Shown here one piece after another: positions 1-6,622 of a stretch of DNA of 17,776 bases. Within the stretch, counting starts at the first letter, position 1, and each line of letters starts with the position of its first letter. The notes beneath the pieces are model-generated. The model saw nothing but the letters and a program-made list of their open reading frames with translations, did not search any database and had not been told where the DNA came from. This DNA is from an uncultured Lachnospiraceae bacterium (GTDB lineage Bacteria > Bacillota > Clostridia > Lachnospirales > Lachnospiraceae): positions 1 to 17,776 of the forward strand of contig CATZYB010000028.1 of NCBI GenBank assembly GCA_958426095.1, read 5' to 3'. The position numbers and the translations under genes were made by a program.

Positions 1-418
1 TGATACTGTACATCAGCATAGAAATAACCAGCATCACGCCGGTCGTGATAAAAAAATTGCAATAGGGATTTGCAAATAACTTGCCTATCGCTTTTATATT
101 GCTGGCGAAAAACACCAGAATCGATTGTGTTGCCAGAAATACGGAATCGAATCCCAACATACTCGGCGTCAATACCCGGTTTTCTGTGATCGTCTGAAAA
201 GCAAGACTTACAACCGCAATCAGAGTAGCACTGACTACCATTCCTAAAAGACTGGCTCCACTTCTGCTTAGAATTCGAAGAGCAACGGGGAATGTCAGTT
301 CTATATTGGAATCAATCGCTTTGGCAAACACCCTTGCGTATATGTACAGTCCAACGGATAATAGGATCAGCGCAGTTAATAATATGAATTTTCCAACTGC
401 TGCTTTTTTATTTTCCAT
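1..418 (-). CDS. FecCD-family iron-chelate ABC permease, second subunit (partial)
   Basis: The reading frame starts at the ATG whose complement is 416-418 and runs off the left edge, so about 139 N-terminal residues are visible and the C-terminus is missing. The product begins MENKKAAVGKF, has a first membrane helix (about residues 11-26), and continues with the loop-and-helix pattern of FecCD/BtuC-type permeases (SGASLLGMVVSATLIAVVS, then TENRVLTPSMLGFDS, matching the family's NPLADP-LG region). The start overlaps the end of the upstream permease gene by 11 bp, so the two are translationally coupled. Tandem permeases of this type (YclN/YclO, CeuB/CeuC, FatD/FatC) form a heterodimeric membrane channel for ferric siderophores. 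An ATPase and a substrate-binding lipoprotein would be expected beyond the left edge; that is inference. Confidence 0.85.
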   Translation of the reverse strand, partial: MENKKAAVGKFILLTALILLSVGLYIYARVFAKAIDSNIELTFPVALRILSRSGASLLGMVVSATLIAVVSLAFQTITENRVLTPSMLGFDSVFLATQSILVFFASNIKAIGKLFANPYCNFFITTGVMLVISMLMYSI

Positions 419-1406
419 GTCGTACCCTCCTGAACAAAATAATCAAGAAGATGATGCCGCCTATTATGCCGATAGTAAAGCTGACTGCCAGCTCATAGGG
501 GTAGATAATCAGCCTGCTGAAAATATCGCAAATCAAAACAAAAATGGAACCAAGCAGTATGACATCGAAAATGGATTTCTTTACATCATCTCCATAGAAT
601 GCTGTAATCATATTGGGAATAATTAAACCTACAAAAGAGATTGGCCCTACTGTAACAAAGGTTGCGGCGCTGATTACAGCGATTACACAAAGTCCAAGGA
701 AAACAACTTTTTTATATTGAAGCCCCACTCCTTTGGAAAAATCTTCGCCCATACCTGCAATGCTGAAACTGGTAGCATAGACCACCGCCAGTATAAGCGG
801 GATCAGTACAAGATAAAGCATATTGAAGCTGGTGAAACGATTAAATGTACCCAGCCCTATTTTCGACAGGGTTTGCAAAGCATTTGTATGATAGGCTATC
901 GCATTTGCCAAGGCTTTGATAATACCTCCATACATCATGCCAATCAGGGGTATGTAGACAGCATCACGCAGTCTGATTTTACTAAGAATCATCATGAATA
1001 AAATCGTGGAAGTTAAAGCAAAAACAAAAGCAAACAGCATCTGCACCGGGCGTGTCTGGTTTCCTAAAACCAAATAGGATAACAATACGCCAAGCATGGC
1101 AGCATCCGTTGTACCAGAGGTCGATGGAGACATAAATTTGTTGTTGCTGAGCGATTGCATAATTAAACCAGATACGCTCAATCCTGATGCAGTTAAAACA
1201 ATGGCAATCGTTCGCGGTAACCGGCTGACACAAAAGATCTGCCATGCCGCTGCGTCCAATTTCAGTAAATTGCCGATATTCACATTGCTGTCTACTCCAA
1301 TCAACAAAGAAATAAGAATCAGAGCGGCAAATAAGATACTCAGACTTATTCTCTTTTGAATTGAAGTAAAGCGCGACCTTCGGTGGCTAAGAACCATTTT
1401 TTTCAA
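408..1406 (-). CDS. FecCD-family iron-chelate ABC permease, first subunit
   Basis: 332 residues, the usual size for a FecCD permease. Family hallmarks are visible: the SRLPRTIAIVLTASGLSVSG segment followed by IMQ, then the NNKFMSPSTSGTTDAAMLG region, and near the C-terminus VTVGPISFVGLIIPN, the cytoplasmic loop that contacts the ATPase. The remainder is a ladder of hydrophobic helices. The start is probably TTG at 1404-1406, because GGAGG lies 7 nt upstream; the ATG three codons later (1395-1397) is too far from it. The last codons (RHGK, stop) overlap the next permease start. Substrate is likely a ferric siderophore, most like the YclN/CeuB group, but the ligand cannot be read from sequence. 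The 288-bp upstream region carries candidate metal-regulator dyads and a MerR-type promoter. Confidence 0.88.
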   Translation of the reverse strand: MKKMVLSHRRSRFTSIQKRISLSILFAALILISLLIGVDSNVNIGNLLKLDAAAWQIFCVSRLPRTIAIVLTASGLSVSGLIMQSLSNNKFMSPSTSGTTDAAMLGVLLSYLVLGNQTRPVQMLFAFVFALTSTILFMMILSKIRLRDAVYIPLIGMMYGGIIKALANAIAYHTNALQTLSKIGLGTFNRFTSFNMLYLVLIPLILAVVYATSFSIAGMGEDFSKGVGLQYKKVVFLGLCVIAVISAATFVTVGPISFVGLIIPNMITAFYGDDVKKSIFDVILLGSIFVLICDIFSRLIIYPYELAVSFTIGIIGGIIFLIILFRRVRHGK

Positions 1407-1444
1407 ACTAGTTCCTCCTTGTAAATAATTAGTATGTGCCCTTC

Positions 1445-1532
1445 ATTAGCTATTACTAACCTTCGGCTGAAATAAATTGTCTGTCAGGGTTTAAGAGCAG
1501 GCAATATCCTTATTTGGTTAGCAGAATCTAAC
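1445..1532. promoter_or_regulatory. Two TTAG-N6-CTAAC dyads upstream of iron permease operon
   Basis: Two dyads of the same form lie upstream of the permease gene: ATTAG-CTATTA-CTAAC at 1445-1460 and GTTAG-CAGAAT-CTAAC at 1517-1532. The TTAG/CTAA half-sites recall operators of DtxR/IdeR-type iron regulators (consensus built from TTAGGTTAG and CTAACCTAA). That resemblance is loose and the assignment is inference; a Fur-type box was not found. The sites sit between the distal MerR-type promoter and the permease start. Confidence 0.35.
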
Positions 1533-1579
1533 TAGCCATCAAAATAGATTGCCTGCCAGAGCCTATCCAACAGGCAATC
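1497..1579. repeat. Inverted and direct GCAGGCAAT repeats
   Basis: GCAGGCAAT at 1497-1505 is the exact inverse of ATTGCCTGC at 1548-1556, and CAGGCAAT recurs directly at 1571-1578. The inverted pair encloses the second TTAG dyad. On the minus strand this lies in the leader between the distal MerR-type promoter and the permease start, so it could fold as a stem in the mRNA or act as a binding site. No function is assigned. Confidence 0.4.
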
Positions 1580-1629
1580 ACATTTCTCTATTGGGAGAGC
1601 GACTTTTTATCTTTATCATAACCGAAAAC

Positions 1630-1660
1630 AGTATAAAGTATCCCGTAATAGGAGAGTCAA
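1630..1660 (-). promoter_or_regulatory. MerR-type promoter (19-bp spacer) pointing at iron permeases
   Basis: Reading the minus strand, TTGACT (1655-1660) is followed after exactly 19 bp by TATACT (1630-1635). The dyad AGTATCC-N7-GGAGAGT (plus strand 1637-1657) lies in the spacer. The 14 bases at 1647-1660 are identical to those at 3076-3089 in the merR/MATE promoter, and the dyad spacing and its offset to the -35 are the same. A 19-bp spacer with an internal dyad is the signature of promoters untwisted by MerR-family activators. It lies just after the MATE stop codon, about 220 bp before the permease start. Confidence 0.65.
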
Positions 1661-1693
1661 TAGGGATGTTGCAAAAATTCGCCAGAAGTTAGT

Positions 1694-2995
1694 TTAAATT
1701 TTCCGCAGAAGAAAAACAGCAAAAGCGGCCGTTATGCATTCGGCTGTAAACATCACACTCCATAAAGAATTCATTCCAAAAACAATAGGGAACAGATATA
1801 CAAAGATGCCGCTCAAAATAAAACCGCGTAAAAGTGAAATGAAAATAGATTCTTTAACTTTCTTTACTGCCTGCAGATAATAGGTGACGAAAACATTAAA
1901 AGGAACAAACAGAAGACAAATGAAATACTGTCGGAGAATTGGCGGAGCAATCGTTAGCACCTCACCAGATGCTTTCATATATAGGTTCGTGATTTGTGTC
2001 GGCAGTAACAGAGTAAGTGTTAAAGCGATCAGGCCGATGCACACAGCAACACGACTGCCGAGCCGTCTTGTCTGTTTCACACGTTCCATCTTCTTTGCGC
2101 CGAGGTTTTCTGCCACAATCGGCTGTGCCGCATTGCCAATGCCGTAGCTGAACGTCTGGATCAATGTGAAGATGTTGCTTGCTACGCCATACACAGCCAA
2201 CTCATTACTGCCAAAATAATGCATGATCTGGTTATTGAACAGAATAACCATAACGCCCATTCCTACAGAACATATGAAAGAGGAAAAGCCAACGGATATA
2301 ATCGCTTTGCTCTGATTCAGGAAATCCTTGATTTTTGTAAAGGCTACTGTGTTATTTTTTGAGAAAAAGTGCGTAAGCTGGATGATAAACACAATGAGTT
2401 GCCCGGCTACTGTTGCAATGGCAGCTCCTTCAATTCCCATATCACAAGTAAAGGTCAGGAAAAAGTCTCCAAAGATATTGAATACACCGCCGCAAACTGT
2501 CGCTATACCAACCAATGTAGGAGAACCATCATTGCGGACAAACATTCCAAGGAAATAGCCAATGGGCCACAGCGGTATTCCGAGCTTCAGCCAGTGCATG
2601 TACCGCAGAGCCAGTGGCATCAAAGAATCATCTGCTCCAAAGAGCTGTAAAAGAGGCCTGTCAAACAGGAGAATAGCAAGCCATACGACTGCAGATACAA
2701 CGCAGATTAAAAGAAAGGAAACCGTAAAGGCCCTCTTGCTGTCAGTTTCATTTCCTTCTCCTTTTGCTACACTAAACAAAACTGCGCCGCCATTTCCAAA
2801 CAGGACACTCAGACAACAGAAAAATGTCCAGAACGGTGCGATGCACGCCAGAGCCGCCGTTCCTGCTGCGCCCTCATATTGACCGACCACAATCATATCT
2901 ACGAGGGAATAGATGCTCATGATCAAACCGCTGAATAAACTCGGAAAAAGATATTTAAAGTATATTTTACGAATGTTATCTTTTTGAAGATCCAT
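1694..2995 (-). CDS. MATE family multidrug efflux transporter (MerR-controlled)
   Basis: 433 residues from the chosen ATG (complement of 2993-2995), the normal length for a MATE pump. An in-frame ATG 33 bp upstream (3028) has no ribosome binding site, whereas GGAGG stands 6 nt before the chosen one. The N-terminal half contains LVDMIVVGQYEGAAGTAALA, typical of MepA/DinF-like MATE proteins, then GNGGAVLFSVAKGEG and, in the second membrane bundle, further helix pairs; about 12 transmembrane helices are expected. Such pumps export cationic drugs using Na+ or H+ gradients. The gene is divergent from a BmrR-like regulator and preceded by a MerR-type promoter, so induction by toxic cations is likely. 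Substrate unknown. Confidence 0.92.
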   Translation of the reverse strand: MDLQKDNIRKIYFKYLFPSLFSGLIMSIYSLVDMIVVGQYEGAAGTAALACIAPFWTFFCCLSVLFGNGGAVLFSVAKGEGNETDSKRAFTVSFLLICVVSAVVWLAILLFDRPLLQLFGADDSLMPLALRYMHWLKLGIPLWPIGYFLGMFVRNDGSPTLVGIATVCGGVFNIFGDFFLTFTCDMGIEGAAIATVAGQLIVFIIQLTHFFSKNNTVAFTKIKDFLNQSKAIISVGFSSFICSVGMGVMVILFNNQIMHYFGSNELAVYGVASNIFTLIQTFSYGIGNAAQPIVAENLGAKKMERVKQTRRLGSRVAVCIGLIALTLTLLLPTQITNLYMKASGEVLTIAPPILRQYFICLLFVPFNVFVTYYLQAVKKVKESIFISLLRGFILSGIFVYLFPIVFGMNSLWSVMFTAECITAAFAVFLLRKI

Positions 2996-3029
2996 ATATC
3001 CTCCTACAGCCCACTGTATTGTTATCATA

Positions 3030-3058
3030 TTGACAGACTTTTTCTCCCATGCTATATT
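3030..3058 (+). promoter_or_regulatory. merR promoter, sigma-A type
   Basis: TTGACA at 3030-3035, a 17-bp spacer, and TATATT at 3053-3058. Its -10 abuts the -10 of the divergent MATE promoter (3059-3064). The MerR dyad is located at about +1 to +22 relative to this promoter, which fits autorepression. Confidence 0.7.
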
Positions 3059-3089
3059 ATGATAAACCCTCCCTCAATAGGAGAGTCAA
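3059..3089 (-). promoter_or_regulatory. MerR-activated promoter of the MATE gene, with operator dyad
   Basis: On the minus strand TTGACT (3084-3089) and TATCAT (3059-3064) are separated by 19 bp. The plus-strand dyad ACCCTCC-N7-GGAGAGT (3066-3086) sits between them. The over-long spacer and central dyad match the bmr-type promoters activated by BmrR. The expected transcription start is near 3052, giving a leader of roughly 57 nt before the MATE start. The dyad lies just downstream of the merR promoter on the other strand, so binding should also affect merR itself. Confidence 0.8.
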
Positions 3090-3103
3090 GAGAGGATGTT
3101 TAT

Positions 3104-3904
3104 ATGGATAAGAAAAATCTGCTCTCCATCGGCGAGCTTTCAAAAATAACGGGAGTACATATTAAGGCGCTTCGGTATTATGACAGTTTGGGAATTTTAA
3201 CGCCCACCTTTGTTGATCCAGATTCGGGATATCGGTATTACTCTTTTTGCCAGACCGCAGTAGTAGATGCAATTCAGTTCTGTGTAGAACTGGATATTCC
3301 GCTGAAACGATTTCATGAATTTGCGAATGAAAATACACCGCATATCTGTTATGCGGATTTGGTGAAACAAGGCGCAGATATTCTGCAGAAAAAAATAAGA
3401 GTAATGCAGGAACGTCTTACCCGTCTGAAGATGATGCAGACAGAAATTGAACGCTCCGAATCCAGTTTTAAAAACAGTCAGCCAGCAGAATATGTCCTGC
3501 CAGGGCGGGATTGCTGGACTATACCCTATAAAGGAAAACAAGTTTGTGATGAATCCAGAAAGTTGACAAAGAAGCTGATTCTGGAAATTCATCGTCATGG
3601 GCTGCATCTTGGTAATACGGTTGGGAATCTTCTCATGCGAGTCCATGGACAATGGCAGCAGTTTCTTTTTGTTGATGTGTTTATATCACAGGAAGAACGC
3701 TCTAAGTATCCGGAGATTATTCACATTCCATCGGGACGATATTTATGTAAAATGGTGGAAGAAAGCTGCATAGAACGCATATGGGACTGGGTTCCTGAAT
3801 ATGTCACAGAAGACCAGATTCAATATGTGATCGAAACTGAACTCTTCACGGGAAACTACTATTTTTCTAACCCGGTATTGGAATTGAGATGTTTATTACC
3901 TTGA
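3104..3904 (+). CDS. MerR family transcriptional regulator, BmrR-like
   Basis: 266 residues from ATG 3104, preceded by AGAGGA. A longer in-frame start at 2984 would add 40 residues overlapping the MATE start and the promoters, and is rejected. Residues about 7-75 form the MerR winged helix (LSIGELSKITGVHIKALRYY, then DPDSGYRYYSFCQ). A coiled-coil dimerisation helix follows (about 95-125, ILQKKIRVMQERLTRLKMM). The C-terminal about 130 residues look like the BmrR/GyrI-type effector pocket (PGRDCWTIPYKG, FLFVDVFISQEE, HIPSGRYLCKMVEE). In BmrR this domain binds lipophilic cations. The gene is divergent from the MATE pump, which it most likely activates; a second matching site near 1645 suggests another target. 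Confidence 0.9.
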   Translation: MDKKNLLSIGELSKITGVHIKALRYYDSLGILTPTFVDPDSGYRYYSFCQTAVVDAIQFCVELDIPLKRFHEFANENTPHICYADLVKQGADILQKKIRVMQERLTRLKMMQTEIERSESSFKNSQPAEYVLPGRDCWTIPYKGKQVCDESRKLTKKLILEIHRHGLHLGNTVGNLLMRVHGQWQQFLFVDVFISQEERSKYPEIIHIPSGRYLCKMVEESCIERIWDWVPEYVTEDQIQYVIETELFTGNYYFSNPVLELRCLLP

Positions 3905-3981
3905 CGGTATTTCCAAAAACAAGCTGTTTGGGAAGTTATGAAGGGTAAATCGAATATCGACCGTTTATTGACGGTACTATT

Positions 3982-4020
3982 AAGCAGGTAACTTTCAAAG
4001 ATTCCCTGCTTTCTTTTTTT
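3982..4020 (+). terminator. Probable intrinsic terminator of merR
   Basis: AAGCAGG (3982-3988) pairs with CCTGCTT (4005-4011) over a 16-nt loop and runs into a T-rich tract ending at 4020. The stem is short, so strength is uncertain. The rest of the 313-bp gap between merR and marR-1 holds a short inverted repeat (ACCGT at 3960-3964, ACGGT at 3971-3975) and, from 4136, the marR-1 promoter; no convincing gene is seen. Confidence 0.5.
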
Positions 4021-4135
4021 CAAAACAAGAAGAAGTTCTGTCAAAGTGGAGAAAGGCTATTTAGGAATATGATTGAAAGCAGAAATACGATTTTGGCAAG
4101 AGCAAAAACATTCATAAAAAATTTTGTACAGCCTA

Positions 4136-4164
4136 TTGACAATCTCATGGGAAGCTGTTATATT
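4136..4164 (+). promoter_or_regulatory. Sigma-A promoter of the efflux cluster
   Basis: Perfect TTGACA at 4136-4141, 17-bp spacer, TATATT at 4159-4164. It lies about 55 bp before the marR-1 start and is the only strong plus-strand promoter seen before the marR-MATE-kinase-ABC series. Confidence 0.8.
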
Positions 4165-4169
4165 TTAAA

Positions 4170-4202
4170 TGTCCATTTTTGGACAATCTGTTTTTGGATA
4201 AT
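4170..4202. promoter_or_regulatory. Palindromic operator, likely MarR autoregulation
   Basis: TGTCCATTTTTGGACA (4170-4185) is a palindrome with 6-bp arms and a 4-nt centre, placed from about -1 to +15 of the promoter. The half TTTTTGGACAAT (4176-4187) recurs as TTTTTGGATAAT at 4191-4202, giving a second half-site just before the ribosome binding site. Position and symmetry suit repression by a MarR dimer, probably one of the two encoded downstream. Confidence 0.6.
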
Positions 4203-4217
4203 TGGAGGAGGGCCTGA

Positions 4218-4691
4218 ATGGAGAAAAACATTTTTTCCGATGATTCGGTTGATACTTACCGTCTTGCTGCTACGGAGTTCGACAAGATATATGCTGTATT
4301 TGCGAAAAGATGCGGGTTGACAGAACCAGAATTCTGGTCGCTGCTGATGATGCACAATGGAGTTATTACACAAAGTGAAATCAGTGATATGCTTGTTTTA
4401 AACAGGCAAACGGTAAATTCGGCTTTTAAGCTGCTCGTAAAGAAGAATCTGGTCAGGCTGGAGCCGCTGGAGAATAATCTGCGCACAAAAGTGGCGTCTT
4501 TTACAGAAAAAGGAAGGCGGTTTACAGCGCGCTATATTGAACCCTTGTGCAAGATGGAACAGCAGGCATGGGAAATACTGGATGAGCAGGAGAGAAAACA
4601 ACTGATACATCTTACGAAAAAGTACGGCAGTATGGTTCAAGAAGCTATGGACCATATCTTGAAAACAGAAATAGTGTCATCGGAGGACTGA
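4218..4691 (+). CDS. MarR family transcriptional regulator (marR-1)
   Basis: 157 residues; the start at 4218 follows GGAGGAGGG. The protein shows the MarR layout: an N-terminal dimerisation helix, then a winged helix at about residues 36-105 (LTEPEFWSLLMMHNG, ITQSEISDMLVLNRQTVNSAFKLLVKKNLVRLE, then the wing ENNLRTKVASFTEKG), and a C-terminal helix. MarR proteins usually repress efflux genes and their own operon until a ligand binds. The palindromic operator directly upstream supports autoregulation. The final codons (GAG GAC stop) are also the first conserved bases of the structured RNA that follows, so coding and RNA sequence overlap by 11 bases. A paralogue, marR-2, is next. Confidence 0.9.
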   Translation: MEKNIFSDDSVDTYRLAATEFDKIYAVFAKRCGLTEPEFWSLLMMHNGVITQSEISDMLVLNRQTVNSAFKLLVKKNLVRLEPLENNLRTKVASFTEKGRRFTARYIEPLCKMEQQAWEILDEQERKQLIHLTKKYGSMVQEAMDHILKTEIVSSED

Positions 4692-4785
4692 CCATCGCAA
4701 TGGTCCGATAAAGCGGTCGCTTTATCCTAGTCGAAGGGAAGATGTCGGGTGCGCCCGGTTATTGGAAGATAACCGGGCGCATTTT
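4681..4785 (+). ncRNA. Riboswitch-like leader A with terminator (guanidine-IV candidate)
   Basis: Order of elements: CGGAGGAC (4681-4688); hairpin GACCAT-CGCA-ATGGTC (4690-4705); an extra perfect hairpin with 8-bp stem and GGTC loop (4707-4726); TAGTC (4728-4732), whose AGTC can pair with GACT 4686-4689; GAAG (4738-4741); then a terminator with a perfect 13-bp stem (4750-4762 with 4769-4781) and TTTT. The apical CGCA (4696-4699) is complementary to TGCG at 4750-4753 in the terminator's 5' arm, so a loop pseudoknot would prevent termination. A second copy with compensatory stem changes lies at 7229-7306. The context before a MepA-like MATE gene suggests guanidine-IV (mepA motif); that class name is inference. 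It would control marR-2, MATE-2 and the kinase-like gene. Confidence 0.7.
4750..4785 (+). terminator. Intrinsic terminator of leader A
   Basis: A 13-bp perfect GC-rich stem (4750-4762 and 4769-4781) with loop TGGAAG, followed by TTTTC. It ends about 24 nt before the marR-2 start, so it acts as an attenuator rather than a gene-end terminator. Confidence 0.85.
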
Positions 4786-4808
4786 CTATGCAGAAAGGAG
4801 GATGTTGC

Positions 4809-5243
4809 TTGGAGGATAACAATGCCCTGTTCAGAGAAATTAAAAAAATCAGCGTATTATATGGAAACATTGCGGCTGACATGGGATTGTCTGAAAGTGC
4901 TTTTTGGGTACTGTACGTACTATGTACTTCAACATGCCCATGCTCACAGCAGTGCATTGCATCAAAATTATCAATTCCAAAACAGACCGTAAATTCTGCT
5001 GTTCAGGTGCTTTGCCAAAACGGGTATATTTATCTGGAATACGCTCCTAACACAGTCCGGACAAAGCTGATAAAGCTGACCGAGACTGGAACAGAGTTTA
5101 TTCAGAAAAATATATATCCACTGCTTCAGGTGGAAAAACGTGTTTTGTATAAAATGGGCCCTCAAGGCGGTAGGCCTTGTGAGGAATTCCTGCGAAACTA
5201 TATTGTTTTCATGCAGGAAGAAATAAAACAACGATATAATTAG
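4809..5243 (+). CDS. MarR family transcriptional regulator (marR-2)
   Basis: 144 residues from a TTG start at 4809, chosen because AAAGGAGG lies 8 nt before it; an upstream in-frame ATG at 4788 falls before that ribosome binding site. The product begins MEDNNALFREIKK, aligning with marR-1 by eye, and has the winged helix at about residues 27-100 (LSESAFWVLYVLC, then KLSIPKQTVNSAVQVLCQNGYIYLE and the wing NTVRTKLIKLTETG). Several cysteines (CTSTCPCSQQC) cluster at about residues 39-48, which is unusual and could be a redox or metal sensor, though nothing else shows this. It lies behind leader A and in front of MATE-2, so it is probably their local repressor. Confidence 0.88.
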   Translation: MEDNNALFREIKKISVLYGNIAADMGLSESAFWVLYVLCTSTCPCSQQCIASKLSIPKQTVNSAVQVLCQNGYIYLEYAPNTVRTKLIKLTETGTEFIQKNIYPLLQVEKRVLYKMGPQGGRPCEEFLRNYIVFMQEEIKQRYN

Positions 5244-5247
5244 AAGT

Positions 5248-5266
5248 CTTGCCATGATCCGGCAAG
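5248..5266 (+). repeat. Small stem-loop before MATE-2 ribosome binding site
   Basis: CTTGCC (5248-5253) pairs with GGCAAG (5261-5266) over a 7-nt loop, directly before AGGAGGG. It may tune translation of the MATE gene; there is no T-run, so it is not a terminator. Confidence 0.35.
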
Positions 5267-5281
5267 CAGGAGGGAAATTTG

Positions 5282-6622
5282 ATGTCAACACAAAGAACCA
5301 AAAAACTATTTAGTTATGTGATACCTACGGTTTTGGCTTCTTGTAGCAGTTTCCTGTATACAATTGTAGACGGGATTTTTGTAGGACAGGGCGTGGGAAA
5401 AGAAGGGCTTGGCGCGGTGAATCTGGCAATGCCCTACGTCATGATCATAACGGCTCTGGGAATGCTTATGACCATCGGCGGCATTACCATGACAGCAATC
5501 TATTTGGGCGAAAAGGATGAAAAAGCGGCAAATAAAGTATTCCGCCATTCGTTGACGGCATCAGCCGTGATTGGCGCAGTCTTAATGATTGCAGGTATGC
5601 TGTTTGCAACTCAGATTGCGCAAATCTGCGGAGCAAACGGTACATTTCTGGAAATGACCGCAGAGTACATTTTTTACTACAGCATGTTCTCCCTACCCTT
5701 TTTGATGAGCGTCTGTATGCAGGGATTTGTCAGAAACGATGGCGCACCAGGATTAGTCAGCGTTGCGGTTGTAATCGCGTCAGTTATCAATATTGTTTTA
5801 GACTGGCTACTCGTATTCCCGCTTCAGATGGGAATTAAAGGCGCGGCTATCGCTACAGGTCTTGGACAGTTGGTAAGTTTCTTGATTCTGCTGTTTCATT
5901 TTATCAGAAAAAAAGGAGTTCTTAGGTTTGGAAAGTTTCGACCTGATTTTAAAGTTTGGGGCGAAGCGATTGCGCGTGGACTCCCAGAGATGATTACACA
6001 TTTTGGAACGCCGATTACGACCTTGTGCATGAATCGCATGTTGTTGCAAACCTTGGGCGACGCGGCTGTACCGGCTTTCAGTGTTATGTCTTACATTATG
6101 TCCTTCGCAATTGGAATTTTCCTTGGCGTATCAGAGGGCGTGCAACCGCTTTTCGGACAAAGTTACGGAGCAAAGGAAACAGATAACCTAAAATACTATT
6201 TCCGTGCGGGACTACGCCTCAACTTTATTGCAAGCATTGTAATATACATGCTGTCATCTTTTTTCGGGAGGTATATCTGCGCACTGTTTAATCCAGATAC
6301 GGTATTGGCAGATATTGCGGCGGAAGCTTTGCCGAAGTTTGCATGGTGCTTCCTGTTTATCGCATTGAATTTGATGATTTCTTCCTATCTGTATTCCACC
6401 AAAAGAACAGCGCAGGCGATTACGATTGCGGTATTCCGCTGTATTGCTTTGAATTCTGCCAGCATTTTGTTGCTGTCCACTCTGTTTGGAGGAAGCATCG
6501 TATGGTTTACACCGGGAATTGCGGAAGCAGTCAGCCTGGTCATCGCAGTTGTACTACTGAAGTATGCGGAAAGAAATGGCATCGTCTATAAATTAGATAA
6601 TGAAAAGGAGCGGGTATTATGA
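5282..6622 (+). CDS. MATE family efflux transporter, MepA-like (MATE-2)
   Basis: 446 residues from ATG 5282, 6 nt after AGGAGGG; a TTG one codon earlier is less likely. The first bundle shows LYTIVDGIFVGQGVGKEGLGAVNLAMP, the MATE/MepA signature around transmembrane helix 1 and its loop. The second bundle begins with GLPEMITHFGTPITTLCMNR, and GVSEGVQPLFGQSYGA corresponds to the conserved helix-7/8 region. Twelve hydrophobic segments fit the family. MepA-type pumps export cationic compounds; guanidine-IV riboswitches are known to precede such genes in Clostridia, consistent with leader A upstream. The stop codon overlaps the next gene's ATG by 4 bp (ATGA), so the kinase-like gene is coupled to it. 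Confidence 0.93.
   Translation: MSTQRTKKLFSYVIPTVLASCSSFLYTIVDGIFVGQGVGKEGLGAVNLAMPYVMIITALGMLMTIGGITMTAIYLGEKDEKAANKVFRHSLTASAVIGAVLMIAGMLFATQIAQICGANGTFLEMTAEYIFYYSMFSLPFLMSVCMQGFVRNDGAPGLVSVAVVIASVINIVLDWLLVFPLQMGIKGAAIATGLGQLVSFLILLFHFIRKKGVLRFGKFRPDFKVWGEAIARGLPEMITHFGTPITTLCMNRMLLQTLGDAAVPAFSVMSYIMSFAIGIFLGVSEGVQPLFGQSYGAKETDNLKYYFRAGLRLNFIASIVIYMLSSFFGRYICALFNPDTVLADIAAEALPKFAWCFLFIALNLMISSYLYSTKRTAQAITIAVFRCIALNSASILLLSTLFGGSIVWFTPGIAEAVSLVIAVVLLKYAERNGIVYKLDNEKERVL

Noticed and set aside
982..1245. Reverse-strand frame inside the permease gene
   Set aside because: Shadow frame of the FecCD permease with cysteine-rich, non-protein-like composition.
1585..1604. Third MerR operator at the GGGAGAGCGAC sequence
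   Set aside because: It shares GGAGAG but has no -35/-10 pair at 19-bp spacing and lacks the AGTCAA match.
2984..3103. 40-residue N-terminal extension of the MerR protein
   Set aside because: It overlaps the MATE start and both promoters; ATG 3104 has a ribosome binding site and gives the standard MerR N-terminus.
4069..4320. Open frame of 83 residues across the marR-1 promoter
   Set aside because: It covers the promoter and operator, has no ribosome binding site and shows no protein-like pattern.
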